Positions 11,815-23,230 of a DNA stretch of 64,000 bases are shown here, one piece after another; position 1 is the stretch's first letter, and every line of letters begins with the position of its first letter. Both the position numbers and the translations under genes were made by a program. This stretch comes from Rhizomucor pusillus (Eukaryota; Mucoromycota; Mucoromycetes; Mucorales; Lichtheimiaceae). The stretch spans positions 21,482-85,481 of the forward strand of contig FWWN02000195.1 in the NCBI GenBank assembly GCA_900175165.2, read 5' to 3'. Below the pieces are notes generated by a model that did no database searches, was not told the origin of the DNA, and saw only the letters and a program-made list of their open reading frames with translations.

Positions 11815-13121
11815 ATGGTCGAACTCAGACAACTCGGCAAGAATGGTCCCAAATTGAACCCATTAGGTAGGATCGCTTCGAACCGTACAATGCCATCGCT
11901 TATCAGACTTGACACTGACATAACTTTTTATTAGGTTTGGGTTGCATGGGGTAAACGATGACATTTAATGTACATCTGTAATATCCTACTCGATCGCTGA
12001 CATGAACAATGATGCATACAGTATGAGCGAATTCTATGGTCCCACTGACGAGAAGGAAAGTCTTCAGGTCCTTGAATGCGCGTTAGAGAAAGGGTCAGTA
12101 CTCGCAGCATGATTGTTATTCTGTGCAACGTGAAGCTGAAATAAACAAACTCTTTAAGATGCGTCTTTTGGGATACGGCAGATATATATGGCAACGGCGC
12201 CAATGAGATCCTGCTCAGCAAGATCCTTAAAGATCATCGAGACAAAGTCTTTCTCTGCACAAAGTTTGGAGTCGTCAGAGACGAGAAAGGAACATTTACT
12301 GGAATCTCTGGCAAGCCCGAGTATGTCCGTAAATGCTGCGAAGCCAGTCTGAAGCGTCTTGGTGTGCAGACTATTGATCTTTACTATCAACATCGTATCG
12401 ACCGCACAATGTAAGCGAAAAGGACACAGAGAGGAAAAAGCTCAAGTTCGTTTGAATGCTGATTAAGGTAATTGTTCTAATAGTCCCATTGAGGAAACTA
12501 TCAAAGCTATGGCTGAACTGGTCAAGGAAGGCAAAGTGCGCTACCTTGGTTTGTCAGAATGCACAGCCGACGAGCTTCGTCGCGCACATAAGGTCCATCC
12601 TATTGCTGCGATTCAAATGGAGTACTCACCTTGGTCGCTGGAGATCGAATCAAATGGTGTGCTGGAAGCAGCTCGTGAACTCGGTGTTACTATCGTCGCC
12701 TAGTAAGCATATGATGAGATCAACTGAAAAGCTCAATCTAACCGCTGTTCTCAAATTACCTAGCTCCCCTCTAGGTCGCGGTTTCTTGACAGGCACTATC
12801 AAGTCTCCCGATGATTTTGACCCAAGCGACTTTAGACGCCACAACCCTCGATTCTTGCCAGAGAATTTTGCGGTCAACATCGAGCTCGTCAATAAGATTA
12901 GTGAATTGGCTGCCAAGAAGGGAGTAACACCAAGCCAATTCACTCTTGCCTGGGTGCTCAGCCGAGGAGACGATTTCTTCATTATTCCTGGCACCAAACG
13001 CTTGAAGTATTTGGAAGAGAACCTCAAAGCTGGTGATATAACCTTGACTGCAGAGGAAAAGGAGGAGATGCAAAATATCGTCAATTCTGTTCGTATCTTG
13101 GGCGATCGTTACGGCTCTTAA
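11815..13121 (+). CDS. Aldo-keto reductase, copy 2 (AKR13/YakC-like)
   Basis: Tandem paralogue of the reductase at 9504, with the same six-exon layout: 11815-11866, 11935-11950 (16 nt), 12022-12093, 12159-12410, 12484-12702, 12764-13121; 322 residues. Catalytic and cofactor motifs are kept ([47 protein letters not shown]). Exon sizes 1-5 are identical in the two copies; only the last exon is shorter here. The central 360 bp (12275-12634) are identical to copy 1, intron included, while the N-terminal exons and outer introns differ. This fits an older duplication followed by recent gene conversion. No sign of decay. Confidence 0.92.
12275..12634 (+). repeat. 360-bp block identical to 9961-10320 (gene-conversion tract, copy 2)
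   Basis: Second member of the identical block inside the tandem aldo-keto reductases. The match ends abruptly in exon 5, where copy 1 continues with Ala and this copy with Ser. Confidence 0.9.
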
Positions 13122-13327
13122 TTGAAAACCCATTGACTTGTAAAACCCTTTCGTCCATTCGTTATGCTTTAACGCTGGCAATAAAGAAATTTATATCAAA
13201 CGATACTCACCAATCCATTCAACTGTATACAAGTGCTTGCAACCCATGGCTCTACCAGGCGCACAAGCGTGATAATTGCAGGAATTCAGAGGTCGTTTAA
13301 TGGTCTTTATTATAGCTCTTAGCGTAC

Positions 13328-15199
13328 TTATTTGAATTTTAGCGTTGCAGGCGAATCAAACTGGAGCTTCTTGATACTTGCACATGTCAGATCAATTATG
13401 CCGTATTTGATTGCTTCATTCCAACGATTCTTTGTAAGCGGAGTGTCGCCCTCACGGTGATTAGGCCAGTCATCATAATCAAATTCCATTGTCAAGTCTC
13501 TAGTTTTGATCCATTCGATACGCTGCACCTGCTTGTATCCCATACGCTGCAACGGTATCCAGAATGTGTTATACAGCCGTTTGAAACTATCTTTCTCCAA
13601 TTGGGTGATGCTCAAGAGTGTCACGTATTCAGGATATGCTCCAAGCTCCAGGTCCGATCCCGTGACACGCACACTAGCAAGGTGGCACTTCTCCAATGCG
13701 CAATGAGGTAAATTGATTTCGATACGAGTCGTTCCTTTGGACTCGATATCAACGTCGGAAAGATACATTTCCTTGATATGAGTACAAGTATCTGAAATAT
13801 AATCCATTGCTGACGAGCTTACGGCGCAATTCATGAGCTCGAGTTCGATGAGTGGATGTTGTTTCTCTCCAGCTTGCTTAGTCTCTAGCAAGCAATTGTA
13901 TAATTCCATAGTTTTGAGTAAAGGCAGGTTGGAAAGTATATCGCCGACATCGAGGTGTCTTTGGTCTTGAGCAGGTTCCATGGCGATAAAAAGCGTTTCC
14001 AAAAACTGATATTTTCTGATCCTTGATACGAAATCGCCACCGTTTGTTAACGTTTTCCAAGGGATTGGCTGCAATTTGCGAATGTCAGGCTTTTGCAGGT
14101 CAAGGACTAATTTGCAAACATCCATCTCGTAGCAACCAAGTATATGTATAGCTTCAAACCGTCTGCCTGTTGCATGTATCGTTTTTAGAGTCGTGAGTAG
14201 CTCCTCGTTGGTAACATGGTTGCTTTCAAAAGTGATCTGTTGCATGTCCGGAAACGCTGTCAAGAGCGCAAGTGATAACCGTTGGTCGCGCCTGAAATTT
14301 GCAGTGTGCGTATCACGTTGCGCATTTTCGTCAAACTCGAGAACAAACGAGGCAGTTTCAAGATGAGTAAACAAGCGGGGAAAATGCTCCAACCATTGTG
14401 GCTCGGAAACGGTGCATCGCCATAGTTTCAAAACTGTAAGCTTTTCGAAGGTCAAATCCTCAAAAGTGGCGTCGATGTTATCTCCTTTCTCCAGAACCAC
14501 ACCGTAAAATTCGAGATACTCTAAATGAGGCATAAAAGTATGCAAAGCTACCAGCCTGCTAGGATGAATGCGGACTGCAGAGGATTTGAAAACTCCAAAT
14601 CGAGATAAACAGAGATGCTCCAGACTTGGAAGTGCTTGCATGAGCCGATCGTCATCTATTAGCATCTGTGTTGCCGGTGCACGTAAACTGAGGGACGTCA
14701 GACGTAAACCAATCCCATTAATCAGCAATTCTGCAACCTTTGGACGGTTTAACACAATCTCCATCTTCTGGAGACGTGTCCATCTCGAAAAAGCGCGCAT
14801 GAATTTCATGTGCTGCAGGTATCGCTCATTGATATTGATTAATGTGAGGTTAGGAAGCTCGGTTGCAAGTTGATCCAACTCTGGCTCCAAAACAGGCACG
14901 AGATACGAAATACGAAGCTTCTTCACAAAGTGGCCGATGCTTGCTGTCAGTTTGAGAAAGCTTCTGAGTCGTTTGCGGGTCTTTATCTTCACACGCGAGA
15001 AAAGCTGTGCTTGGAAAGTCGGCCTCCAGCTCCTGCAGACTGCTTGACACGCACACCATTCCAATGTTGTGAGATGCTGCGCAATGTGCTCGAGAACTTC
15101 AGTCGGTAACAGAGACACCGCCATCGCGAGAGAGGACCAGGTAGAAAAAGTGAAAGAAGAGCTCTCAGATTTGCTGCGCAATTGACAAATAGGTGCCAT
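13328..15199 (-). CDS. F-box protein with leucine-rich-repeat-like C-terminal region (intact paralogue)
   Basis: Single-exon frame of 623 codons. The F-box lies at LPTEVLEHIAQHL...CACQAVCRSWR (about residues 31-65). It would bind Skp1 in an SCF ubiquitin ligase, with the long irregular leucine-rich remainder selecting the substrate, which is unknown. The alternative start at 15124 (MAVSLLPTEVLEHI) places the F-box right at the N-terminus and is as likely as the upstream ATG. It is divergent from the polymerase gamma gene, with 336 bp between the starts. Two decayed relatives lie nearby at 21676-23230 and 31826-32600, so this is the surviving member of a small local family. The C-terminal part ends IIDLTCASIKKLQFDSP, a stretch echoed in the 32.5-kb fragment. 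Confidence 0.85.
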   Translation of the reverse strand: MAPICQLRSKSESSSFTFSTWSSLAMAVSLLPTEVLEHIAQHLTTLEWCACQAVCRSWRPTFQAQLFSRVKIKTRKRLRSFLKLTASIGHFVKKLRISYLVPVLEPELDQLATELPNLTLININERYLQHMKFMRAFSRWTRLQKMEIVLNRPKVAELLINGIGLRLTSLSLRAPATQMLIDDDRLMQALPSLEHLCLSRFGVFKSSAVRIHPSRLVALHTFMPHLEYLEFYGVVLEKGDNIDATFEDLTFEKLTVLKLWRCTVSEPQWLEHFPRLFTHLETASFVLEFDENAQRDTHTANFRRDQRLSLALLTAFPDMQQITFESNHVTNEELLTTLKTIHATGRRFEAIHILGCYEMDVCKLVLDLQKPDIRKLQPIPWKTLTNGGDFVSRIRKYQFLETLFIAMEPAQDQRHLDVGDILSNLPLLKTMELYNCLLETKQAGEKQHPLIELELMNCAVSSSAMDYISDTCTHIKEMYLSDVDIESKGTTRIEINLPHCALEKCHLASVRVTGSDLELGAYPEYVTLLSITQLEKDSFKRLYNTFWIPLQRMGYKQVQRIEWIKTRDLTMEFDYDDWPNHREGDTPLTKNRWNEAIKYGIIDLTCASIKKLQFDSPATLKFK

Positions 15200-15535
15200 A
15201 CTGTCTCACTGTACTACCATAGCAATGAGGCTATGTTGCCCTGAAAGGCGACTTGCCACAGTTGCTAAATAAGATCAAGAAATCTACGTATACTACCAAG
15301 AGATATGTATACCATTATTCATGGAAAAACTGGATAAATCTACATTAAAAATGTCAATAAGGATAACCAAAGCATAAAAGATTGCAATCATATGTCGGCT
15401 CAATGGATCAACGGAACCAGCTAGATACTGAGTGGCTTTTCATTGTTGGATACGCGCGGGAGCTTTTCGTGGGGCCGCTTGCATAAAAATCTCAAGCTTT
15501 CTCATACGCCTTCCATAACTTTTCTCAGTCACCCA
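15200..15535. promoter_or_regulatory. Divergent promoter region, F-box gene / MIP1
   Basis: The 336 bp separate two start codons pointing away from each other, so both promoters must lie here or overlap the 5' UTRs. No specific binding site was recognised. Confidence 0.5.
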
Positions 15536-18500
15536 ATGTCAATCCGCGTAGCGGTGTATACATGCACGGAATGTAAATTACGATCGCTGCGTCTGAGACG
15601 TGAAACCGTGCGATTGGTTGAATGCCGCCTTTTCTACACTACTCGCACACTTAAAAAAAGCGCCGGCCAAGTTGAGAACAAGGACGATGGTACGTTTGTG
15701 TGTCGCGTATGCGCCATATTGTTCACAGCAATGCGAACCTAGCAAGATTCTCATCTTATGTTTTTGACAGTGATCACGAATCCAGCAAACGTCCAGCTCT
15801 TATCACCGCGCTTGCAAGCGCAGGTCCTGGGAGGCTATCCAAAACAGTCCAAGAAGGGCGCCGTTGACAAGAATCGCGAGAAACTAGCTATCCAGCATTT
15901 GAAAGAGCAAAAGATCTGGGGGAAATCAAGCGATGCACAACCACCTATCAATCTGCAACTACCGCCGCTTTACGGAAAAGACATTGAAGATCACTTTATA
16001 CGCTTAGGCATTGAACAATCTGGAGGATACCTCGAAAAAGCAGAAACTTTTGCAAAGATTCAACTCCCATCTATGCCTAAGAAATGGAGCCAGCAAAGCG
16101 GATGGACGCGGTACACAAAAGATTCAGCTGACAGAGTGCCTCATCCTTTGGAAAAAACTGTTGTGTTCGATGTCGAAGTGCTCGTTGGTACCAGTCAGTA
16201 TCCTGTCATGGCTGTGGCTGCTTCAGCCGAGGCTTGGTACTCTTGGACATCACCTTTTGTAATAGGCGAGAGCAGTACTCCAGAGCATCTGATACCACTC
16301 GCAAAGGCAGACAAAAACGAAACGCTCGTGGTTGGACACAATGTAGGCTACGATCGAGCGCGGATAGCAGATGAATACAGTCGTGTCTTGTCCGGCTTGC
16401 GCTACCTGGATACAATGAGTTTACACATTGCTGTGTCCGGTCTTTGCTCGCAGCAACGGCCGCAATGGATTAAGCGACGCAATCAAGAGGAAGCAGCGAT
16501 AGAATCGGCGTCTGGAACGCCAGAAGATATGGAAGTCAAGTTCTTCGATGTCAGCTCGCTCAATAGCTTGAAGGATGTCGTCAAATTTCACTGCAAAAGA
16601 GATATGGACAAGTCAACTAGAAACTTCTTTGAATCTGGTACATTGGAGGATATCCAGGCGAACTTTCAGGACGCGATGCAGTACTGTGCGCAAGACGTTG
16701 CAATGACACACGCAGTGTACAAGGCAGTGTTTCCCAAGTTCCGAAAAAATTGCCCGCATCCTGTATCTTTTGCCGGCATGTTGCATATGGGCAACTCGTT
16801 TTTGACAGTGACGGAAAAGTGGGAACAGTATTTAAAGCGGTCCTCGGGGAAGCATGAAGAGCTCAGCAGCATGCTAGATGTCAAATTGCGCGACTTGGCA
16901 GACAAGGCAAGAGAGCTGGTTACACAACCCGACGTGTGGCAGAGAGATCCTTGGTTGAGCCAGCTGGACTGGACGGTAAATCCGCGACAACGAAAACTAA
17001 AGGGCCAGCCTAAATGGTACAAGGATGCGTACGACTCGAAAACAGGAGCCCTCAAGATATCGATCAGATCCAGAATCGCACCACTGCTACTGCGGCTAAA
17101 ATGGAATGGGTATCCGCTGCATTACATGGCGGGCCACGCATGGTGTTACAAAGTCCCCTTGGATCAACTAGATAAAAATCTGGAACCTAAAGTCGTTGAA
17201 AGGGACGATGAGTATGCCTATTTAAAAGTACCGCACAAGGATGGTGAGACAGCGAATTGCGGCAACCCACTGGCCAAAAATTACATATCGTCATTTGAAG
17301 ATAAGGTTCTCACGTCAGAGTTTGAAGCTGCAAGGCAAGCTCTGGAGCTCAATGCGCAGTCGGCTTACTGGATCAGCTCCCGAGAACGGATATTGGGACA
17401 GTTTGTTGTTTGGGATAACAATCCTACAGTCAACATGCAACTACCTGAGCGACGACGCTCTGAAGAACCGCATTCAAAATATGGAATTATCCTGCCTCAA
17501 ATGGTCACTATGGGGACCATCACTCGCCGCGCTGTGGAAAAGACCTGGCTGACAGCGAGCAACGCTAAAGCAAACCGTATTGGCTCAGAATTGAAATCGA
17601 TGGTGCAGGCACCGGAAGGCTACAAGATTGTCGGTGCAGACGTGGACTCGGAAGAACTTTGGATTTCGAGTGTTATTGGAGATGCCCAGTTTGGTTTCCA
17701 TGGCGCGACAGCGCTCGGATGGATGACTCTGCAGGGTTCCAAATCCGAAGGCACAGATTTGCACTCCAGAACGGCCAATATTTTGAAAATCAGTAGAGAC
17801 AAGGCCAAGGTATTCAACTATGCGCGTATCTACGGTGCAGGTGTCAAGTATGCGACTAGTCTTTTACTGCAATACAGTCAGGGCATGGACTCAGAGACAG
17901 CAAAGGCACGAGCCTTGGAATTGTATGCCAACACAAAAGGAGAGAAGGAACATTCGGTAAAAAATCCGTTTTCGAGGACTTTTTGGCACGGCGGCAGCGA
18001 AAGTTACATGTTCAATGCGCTTGAAGACATTGCATTGTCGAAAGAGCCTCGAACACCGGTCCTTGGCTGTGCCATCACCGACGCACTTAAACCGCAATAC
18101 ACCGGGTCGCAGTTTTTGACATCGCGCGTAAACTGGGTTGTACAGAGCTCCGGTGTGGATTATCTCCATCTTTTGATCGTTGCCATGGCGCATCTTATCG
18201 AGCGATATAATATCAATGCTCGGTTCATGCTATCAGTACACGACGAAGTGCGATATTTGGCCAGCGAAGAAGATCAGCATCGCACGGCTCTGGCTCTCCA
18301 AGTTGCCAATCTGTGGACGCGAGCATTGTTTAGCTGGAGGCTGGGTATCAAGAACCTTCCACAGGTAAAAACCTATCAGTTTCCCGACACTTACATGTAA
18401 CTAACAAATCAAAAATCTACAACATAGTCTGTTGCGTTCTTCTCAGCAGTTGATATCGATCACGTGCTCCGCAAAGAACCTACCATGACATGCACCACAC

Positions 18501-19111
18501 CCTCGCACCAAGAAAAGATTGACGAAGGTGTTAGCTGTACATTGGATGACACCTTGAAACAACTGGAAGTTGCGACGCAAAAGAAGAGAGAGGAGACATG
18601 CCTCTTGGGTGTAGAAAAGGAGACTCCCGGCAAAGGCGTAGACGACGAAGTTATCCACAAACTGCAACGAGATACCCAGAGTCCAATGAAGACTTATGAC
18701 CTTGATTTTATCAAAGCACAAATGAGCCGAGATTACAGGCAAAGTCTAGGGCCGTCTCTGCGTGGAAGTGCAGAAACGGAAGAAAGAGTGTCGGCCAAGA
18801 ATAATAATAATAATGATAATAAAGACAAGACGACGGTGCAGACTATCAAGGTCAAGAAGAAAGCATACCCAACAAGCACAAAAGCTTCTTCACACAGCAA
18901 TTCATCCTTCTCCTCCTCGTCATCATCATCATCAATATCATCAACCACTACATTCCCTCCATCACCTCTATCCTTACCTCCATCGATATCACCACTCCCT
19001 CTCAAGCCATCGGATCCAGAAGAGAGGGATTTTCTGACGCCAGAGCAAGTAGCAAGGCTGACCAAAGAACGAAGGAAAAAGAAAAACGCCAAGCGAATCT
19101 TCAGCAATTAA
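15536..19111 (+). CDS. MIP1: Mitochondrial DNA polymerase gamma catalytic subunit
   Basis: Replicates mitochondrial DNA. Exons 15536-15689, 15771-18364 and 18428-19111 give 1143 residues. The N-terminus is Arg-rich without acidic residues, as in a mitochondrial presequence. The 3'-5' exonuclease is marked by VVFDVEVLV (exo I), VVGHNVGYDRARI (exo II) and YCAQDVAMTH (exo III). Family-A polymerase motifs are GADVDSEELW (A, about residue 674), RDKAKVFNYARIYGAG (B, about 727) and LSVHDEVRY (C, about 875). The frame of exon 2 runs to a stop at 18400, but splicing from CCACAG at 18364 to 18428 restores the conserved SVAFFSAVDIDHVLRKE that follows motif C in polymerase gamma. The last 150 residues are low-complexity (Asn and Ser runs) and Lys-rich at the very end, a fungal-type C-terminal extension. 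Confidence 0.95.
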
Positions 19112-19962
19112 GCATTATTTGGCCAGTGCAATAGAATATCATGTAAACAATGGTCCGTAGCATGTATATAACATAAGCAACACCTTGCGTGAAGAGGAGA
19201 GCATAATAGAATTTCTCGATCGCGCGTCGTTGTACAGCACAGCCAATCTGTAAGCAGCTGCCACCAATGTATGTCACATCCAAGTGAGGTTTGGTCCTAT
19301 CAAACCATTATCCAGTTTATAGGATACGTTGGTATATACGTTGCAGCGTTGGGAAGCAAAAAATGACGAGAGCGGAATAACACCTTTAAACAAAGTTGCA
19401 GAAAACATGTAGTATGTACGCTTTAACGAGTCCGCGCGCGCAGCTTTGTGAATTCCAAGACGCTGTGATTCGTCCCCGCGTTTATTTCTTCTGGAACACT
19501 GACCCCACTCAAAAGTTGTTGAAGATTAACGCCCCTCGTGCGTATGACGCAGCGAGGACTTGCGCTCGTGGCCCACCAATCGATCAGTTTTTGCATATGA
19601 TGGGCGGAGGGATGGTCACACAAGACCAAACAAGACACATCTTTAACATCCCAAAAACAGTAAATTCGAGCAATGAGAAGGTACGTACCAAAACGACTGT
19701 TAGCAATCATGTGAGTGAATGGTACGTTCGTGCTTTGAGTAGACTCGCAGTAGAGCTTGATGATTCCAAACGGCCTAAAAGGAAGGTTTGAGAGCAACTT
19801 AGGGGAGAGAAAATTGTGCTTGGTCACGGTCGCAGTTTTGCATGTGAAAAAAGGTTCTGGCGATGGAATTCGAGTTTGTCAGCTCGATTCAAAACGCATA
19901 TATAAACTCCACACTTTCCACCACAGACTACTCTATTTCTTCCCTCGTCGTTATACCCTACA
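19112..19962. promoter_or_regulatory. MIP1 3' flank and thiolase promoter
   Basis: TATATAAA at 19899-19906, about 60 bp before the thiolase ATG, is a good TATA box. It is followed by a C/T-rich leader, as in strongly expressed fungal genes. An open frame at 19396-19791 has no recognisable domain and is left uncalled. Confidence 0.6.
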
Positions 19963-21343
19963 ATGGCCTCGCGTCTCCAGCAAGTCTCCTCTCACCTCGC
20001 ACCCTCTGACAATGTCGCCAACAAGGTTGGTGTCAAGTCTCCCGAGGACGTCGTCATTGTCTCTGCCCTCCGATCGGCAATCACCCGTGCCCGCAAGGGT
20101 CCCTTCGCCGATACCCTCCCTGAAGGTAATATAGAGTTGTTTGCACTCATATAAGCAAAGGGGAAAAGGGCTGACAATGGGTTGAATATATGATAGAAAT
20201 CCTCTCTGGCGTCTTTAAGGGCATCCTCGCTCAGACCAAGATCGATCCCGCACTTGTCAACGACATTGCTGTCGGCAATGTCTTGCCTGCTGGTGGAGGA
20301 GCCACCAACGCCAGAATGGCTGCTCTCCATGCTGGTTTCCCTGAAACCACCTCTGTCAACACCGTCAACCGCCAGTGCTCCTCTGGTCTTCAGGCCGTTG
20401 TCCAGATTGCCACTGCTATCCAGAGCGGTTTGATTGAAGTCGGTATCGGTGCTGGTGTCGAGTCCATGACCAAGAACTATGGTCCTCAGTCTCTTGCTCC
20501 TTCCTCTGAGAAGATCGCTGAGAGCTGCCCCGCTGCTGCTGACTGCTTGTTGCCCATGGGGTAAGGATAATACACGAAATCATGTGAAATTTTCCTGTGC
20601 ATGAACCAACATGCGTGTTTAGTATCACCTCTGAGAACGTCGCTGCCCAATTCGGTGTCACACGCGAGAAGCAAGATGCTTTCGCCGCCTCTTCTCATGC
20701 CAAGGCTGTTGTTGCCCAAAAGAACGGCTGGTTCAAGGATGAGATTGTTCCCCTTGAAGCTACCGTCACCGACAAGGATGGCAACGAAAAGACTGTACTT
20801 GTTGACCGCGACGATGGTGTCCGGCCTGGCACCACCCCTGAGAAGCTCTCCAAATTGCGCCCTGCCTTTGACGAGAACGGCTCCACCACCGCCGGTAACG
20901 CCTCCCAGGTCTCTGATGGCGCCGCTGCCGTCCTCTTGATGAAGCGCAAGACCGCCGAGAAGCTCGGTCTCCCCATCCTCGGCAAGTACATCACTGCTGC
21001 GGTCGTTGGTGTTCCTCCTCGCATCATGGGTATTGGCCCTGCTTTCGCCATCCCTGTTGCCGTCGAACGAGCTGGTCTCAAGTTGGACGATATCGACATT
21101 TTCGAAATCAACGAGGCTTTCGCTTCCCAGGCCGTCTACTCTATCGACAAGCTTGGTATCCCCTACGAAAAGGTCAACCCCAAGGGTGGTGCCATTGCTT
21201 TCGGCCATCCTTTGGGCTGCACTGGTGCTCGCCAGATCGCTACCTTGTTGCCTGAACTCAAGCGCCAGGGCAAGAAGTTGGGTGTTACCAGCATGTGCAT
21301 TGGTACTGGTATGGGTATGGCTGCTGTCTTTGAGAGCGAGTAA
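19963..21343 (+). CDS. POT1: Peroxisomal 3-ketoacyl-CoA thiolase (acetyl-CoA C-acyltransferase)
   Basis: Last step of fatty-acid beta-oxidation: thiolytic cleavage of 3-ketoacyl-CoA to acetyl-CoA and a shortened acyl-CoA. Exons 19963-20125, 20197-20560 and 20623-21343 give 415 residues, standard for the family. The N-terminal nonapeptide RLQQVSSHL fits the PTS2 import signal (R-L-x5-H-L), which places it in peroxisomes. Active-site Cys is in VNRQCSSGLQ, His in GGAIAFGHPLGCTGAR, and the second Cys in MCIGTGMGMA. Codon use is strikingly C-ending (GTC, ACC, GCC) compared with neighbours, suggesting high expression, and a TATA box lies upstream. Confidence 0.97.
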
Positions 21344-21675
21344 ACGCATTGTTGCGGATTCATACACGAAAACAAGAATAATCAATTGTCACTTTCCATT
21401 CCCCTTCGACTCTTTTATGTAAATGTCTATTGTATCTTACTCGTTTTGTTTGAAATACAAAAAAGAAAGCTATACTTGTTAGTAGCTTACACATCACTGT
21501 TGATCGAATCGAATCGCTCTTTTATAAGATAAAGTATTCAAAGAGATCATATAATATAATCTTGAGCTTGTAATATCAATACCAAATATCTCACAGTGGG
21601 CTGCTGACAAAATTCTTCAAGTACAAATCTCGTTGCTGCTCAGCAACACACGCGCTTCTTTCTCTCTTCGCCGCA
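21344..21675. other. Thiolase 3' flank
   Basis: A/T-rich 332 bp; no gene or repeat seen. Confidence 0.4.
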
Positions 21676-23230
21676 ATGTTGGCTGTGCTGCCAGTCGAAG
21701 TGGTAGGAATCAATGCAGAGCATGTCACAGCAACGGACTCGTGCGCGTGTCAGGCAGTGTGCAGGAGCTGGAGACCGATCTTCCAGGCACTGCTTTTCTG
21801 GAGTGTGAGCATAGAGACACGCGGACGACTCAAGAGTTTTCTCAGGCTGACGAGGAGTATCGGACACTTGACGCAAGAACTTGAAATTGAATACGGCGTG
21901 GGCCTCTTGAAGCACGAGTTGGAGCAGCTGGCAGCCAACCTCTGCAACCTAAGACGGATCAGACTCGAGAATCGACGATATATAGGGTGGATGCAATCCA
22001 TGCGCTTATTTTCAAAATGGACAAAGCTATGCAAAGTTGACAATGAGTTATGCAAACCACAGCTTGCAACATCCTTGATAAACGACATTGGATCGCGCCG
22101 TCGATACCTGAGTTTATCGGAATGCACTGCACAGATACTAATAGACAGTAACCTGCTGATGCAAGCGCTTCCAAATCTAGAGCACCTCAGTCTAGCTCAG
22201 GATGCCAACTCTCCAGTTGGAATCCGTCCTAGTCGGCTGGCGGCCATGTACCATTATCTACCGTTTCTGCGGTGCCTCGGGATTACACCCACGGCTCTGC
22301 AGCGAGAGGATAACATGAGTGTCATCCTTGATTTCACCTTTGAAAGTATACTAGTCCTGAAACTGAGCCGCTGCGTTGTCCACGAACCGCGATGGTTGGA
22401 GCAGTTCCTGTATTTATTTCCCCGCATCAAGGCGGCTGAATTTGATATCAAGTTGGACAACAGTGATGCCAACATCAACCGCAACCAACAATTATCGCTG
22501 GCGCTCTTGACAGGATTCCCAAACCTGCAATGCATCCAATTTCGAAGCAACTATGTTGCAGATCAAGATTTGATCGGATGTCTCCAAAAAATGTACACCG
22601 CCGGTAGAAGATTCGAATCTATACAGATATGTGATCGCTACGACAGGATGTCCACAAGCTCGTTCTCGCGCTGCACAGATCTGATATCCGCAGCTTGAAA
22701 GCTGTTCCTTGGGAACGACCAGTGGATATCGGCGGCTTTCTATCGACAGTGACTGAATTCCAGTTTCTAGAACGCTCTGTATGCAGAACACGATCGCAAC
22801 TAGAGGCCAAAAGCTGGATATTCACACACTTCTTTCTAACCTTAACTTGCTCAAACGTTTGAAAGTTCACGACTCCGTATTAGATACCACAAACGAAGCA
22901 AAGCAGTCTCACGCAGCACTCGTCAACCTGGAGATCGTAACTTGGCACGTAGACGTGACAACATTGTTTTATATTTCCGAAGCTTGTTCTTCTATCAAGC
23001 ATCTAACTGTAATTAATATCCATGTCGAATCCAATCGAACGAACTGCGTCGAGATCTACTTATCACAGTGTGCACTGGATACTTGCCTATTGGAAAATAT
23101 ATGCAGAACTAACAATCTAGCTCGGCGCGGACCGCATTCCAAACATATCGGCCTCTTGAATCTTACGCAGCTAAACAAACCTAATTTCCGACGTTTGCAC
23201 CACTCATTTTGGACGCCAACGCATCACAAT
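21676..23230 (+). pseudogene. F-box/LRR-like paralogue, frameshifted and truncated by a transposon
   Basis: Relative of the intact F-box gene at 13328-15199. The start region (LPVEVVGINAEHV...CACQAVCRSWRPIFQA) still shows the F-box, and IETRGRLKSFLRLTRSIGHL parallels the intact copy. The first frame ends at 22698. Homology then continues in other frames: DIRSLKAVPW (about 22690), then a frame from about 22781 with ILSNLxLL-like, NCVEIYLSQCALDTC and LHHSFWTP motifs. Homology stops at 23230, precisely where a TACACTCTTTCCC transposon end begins. So there are at least two frame breaks plus loss of the C-terminus. It is probably non-functional, though an N-terminal 340-residue product remains open. 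Confidence 0.8.

Noticed and set aside
19396..19791. 131-codon plus-strand open frame between MIP1 and the thiolase
   Set aside because: No recognisable domain, no splice partner and it overlaps the thiolase upstream region. A lineage-specific short gene cannot be excluded.
20486..21385. 299-codon open frame antisense to the thiolase
   Set aside because: It mirrors the thiolase exons; the codon bias of that gene keeps the opposite frame open. The thiolase domains are unambiguous.
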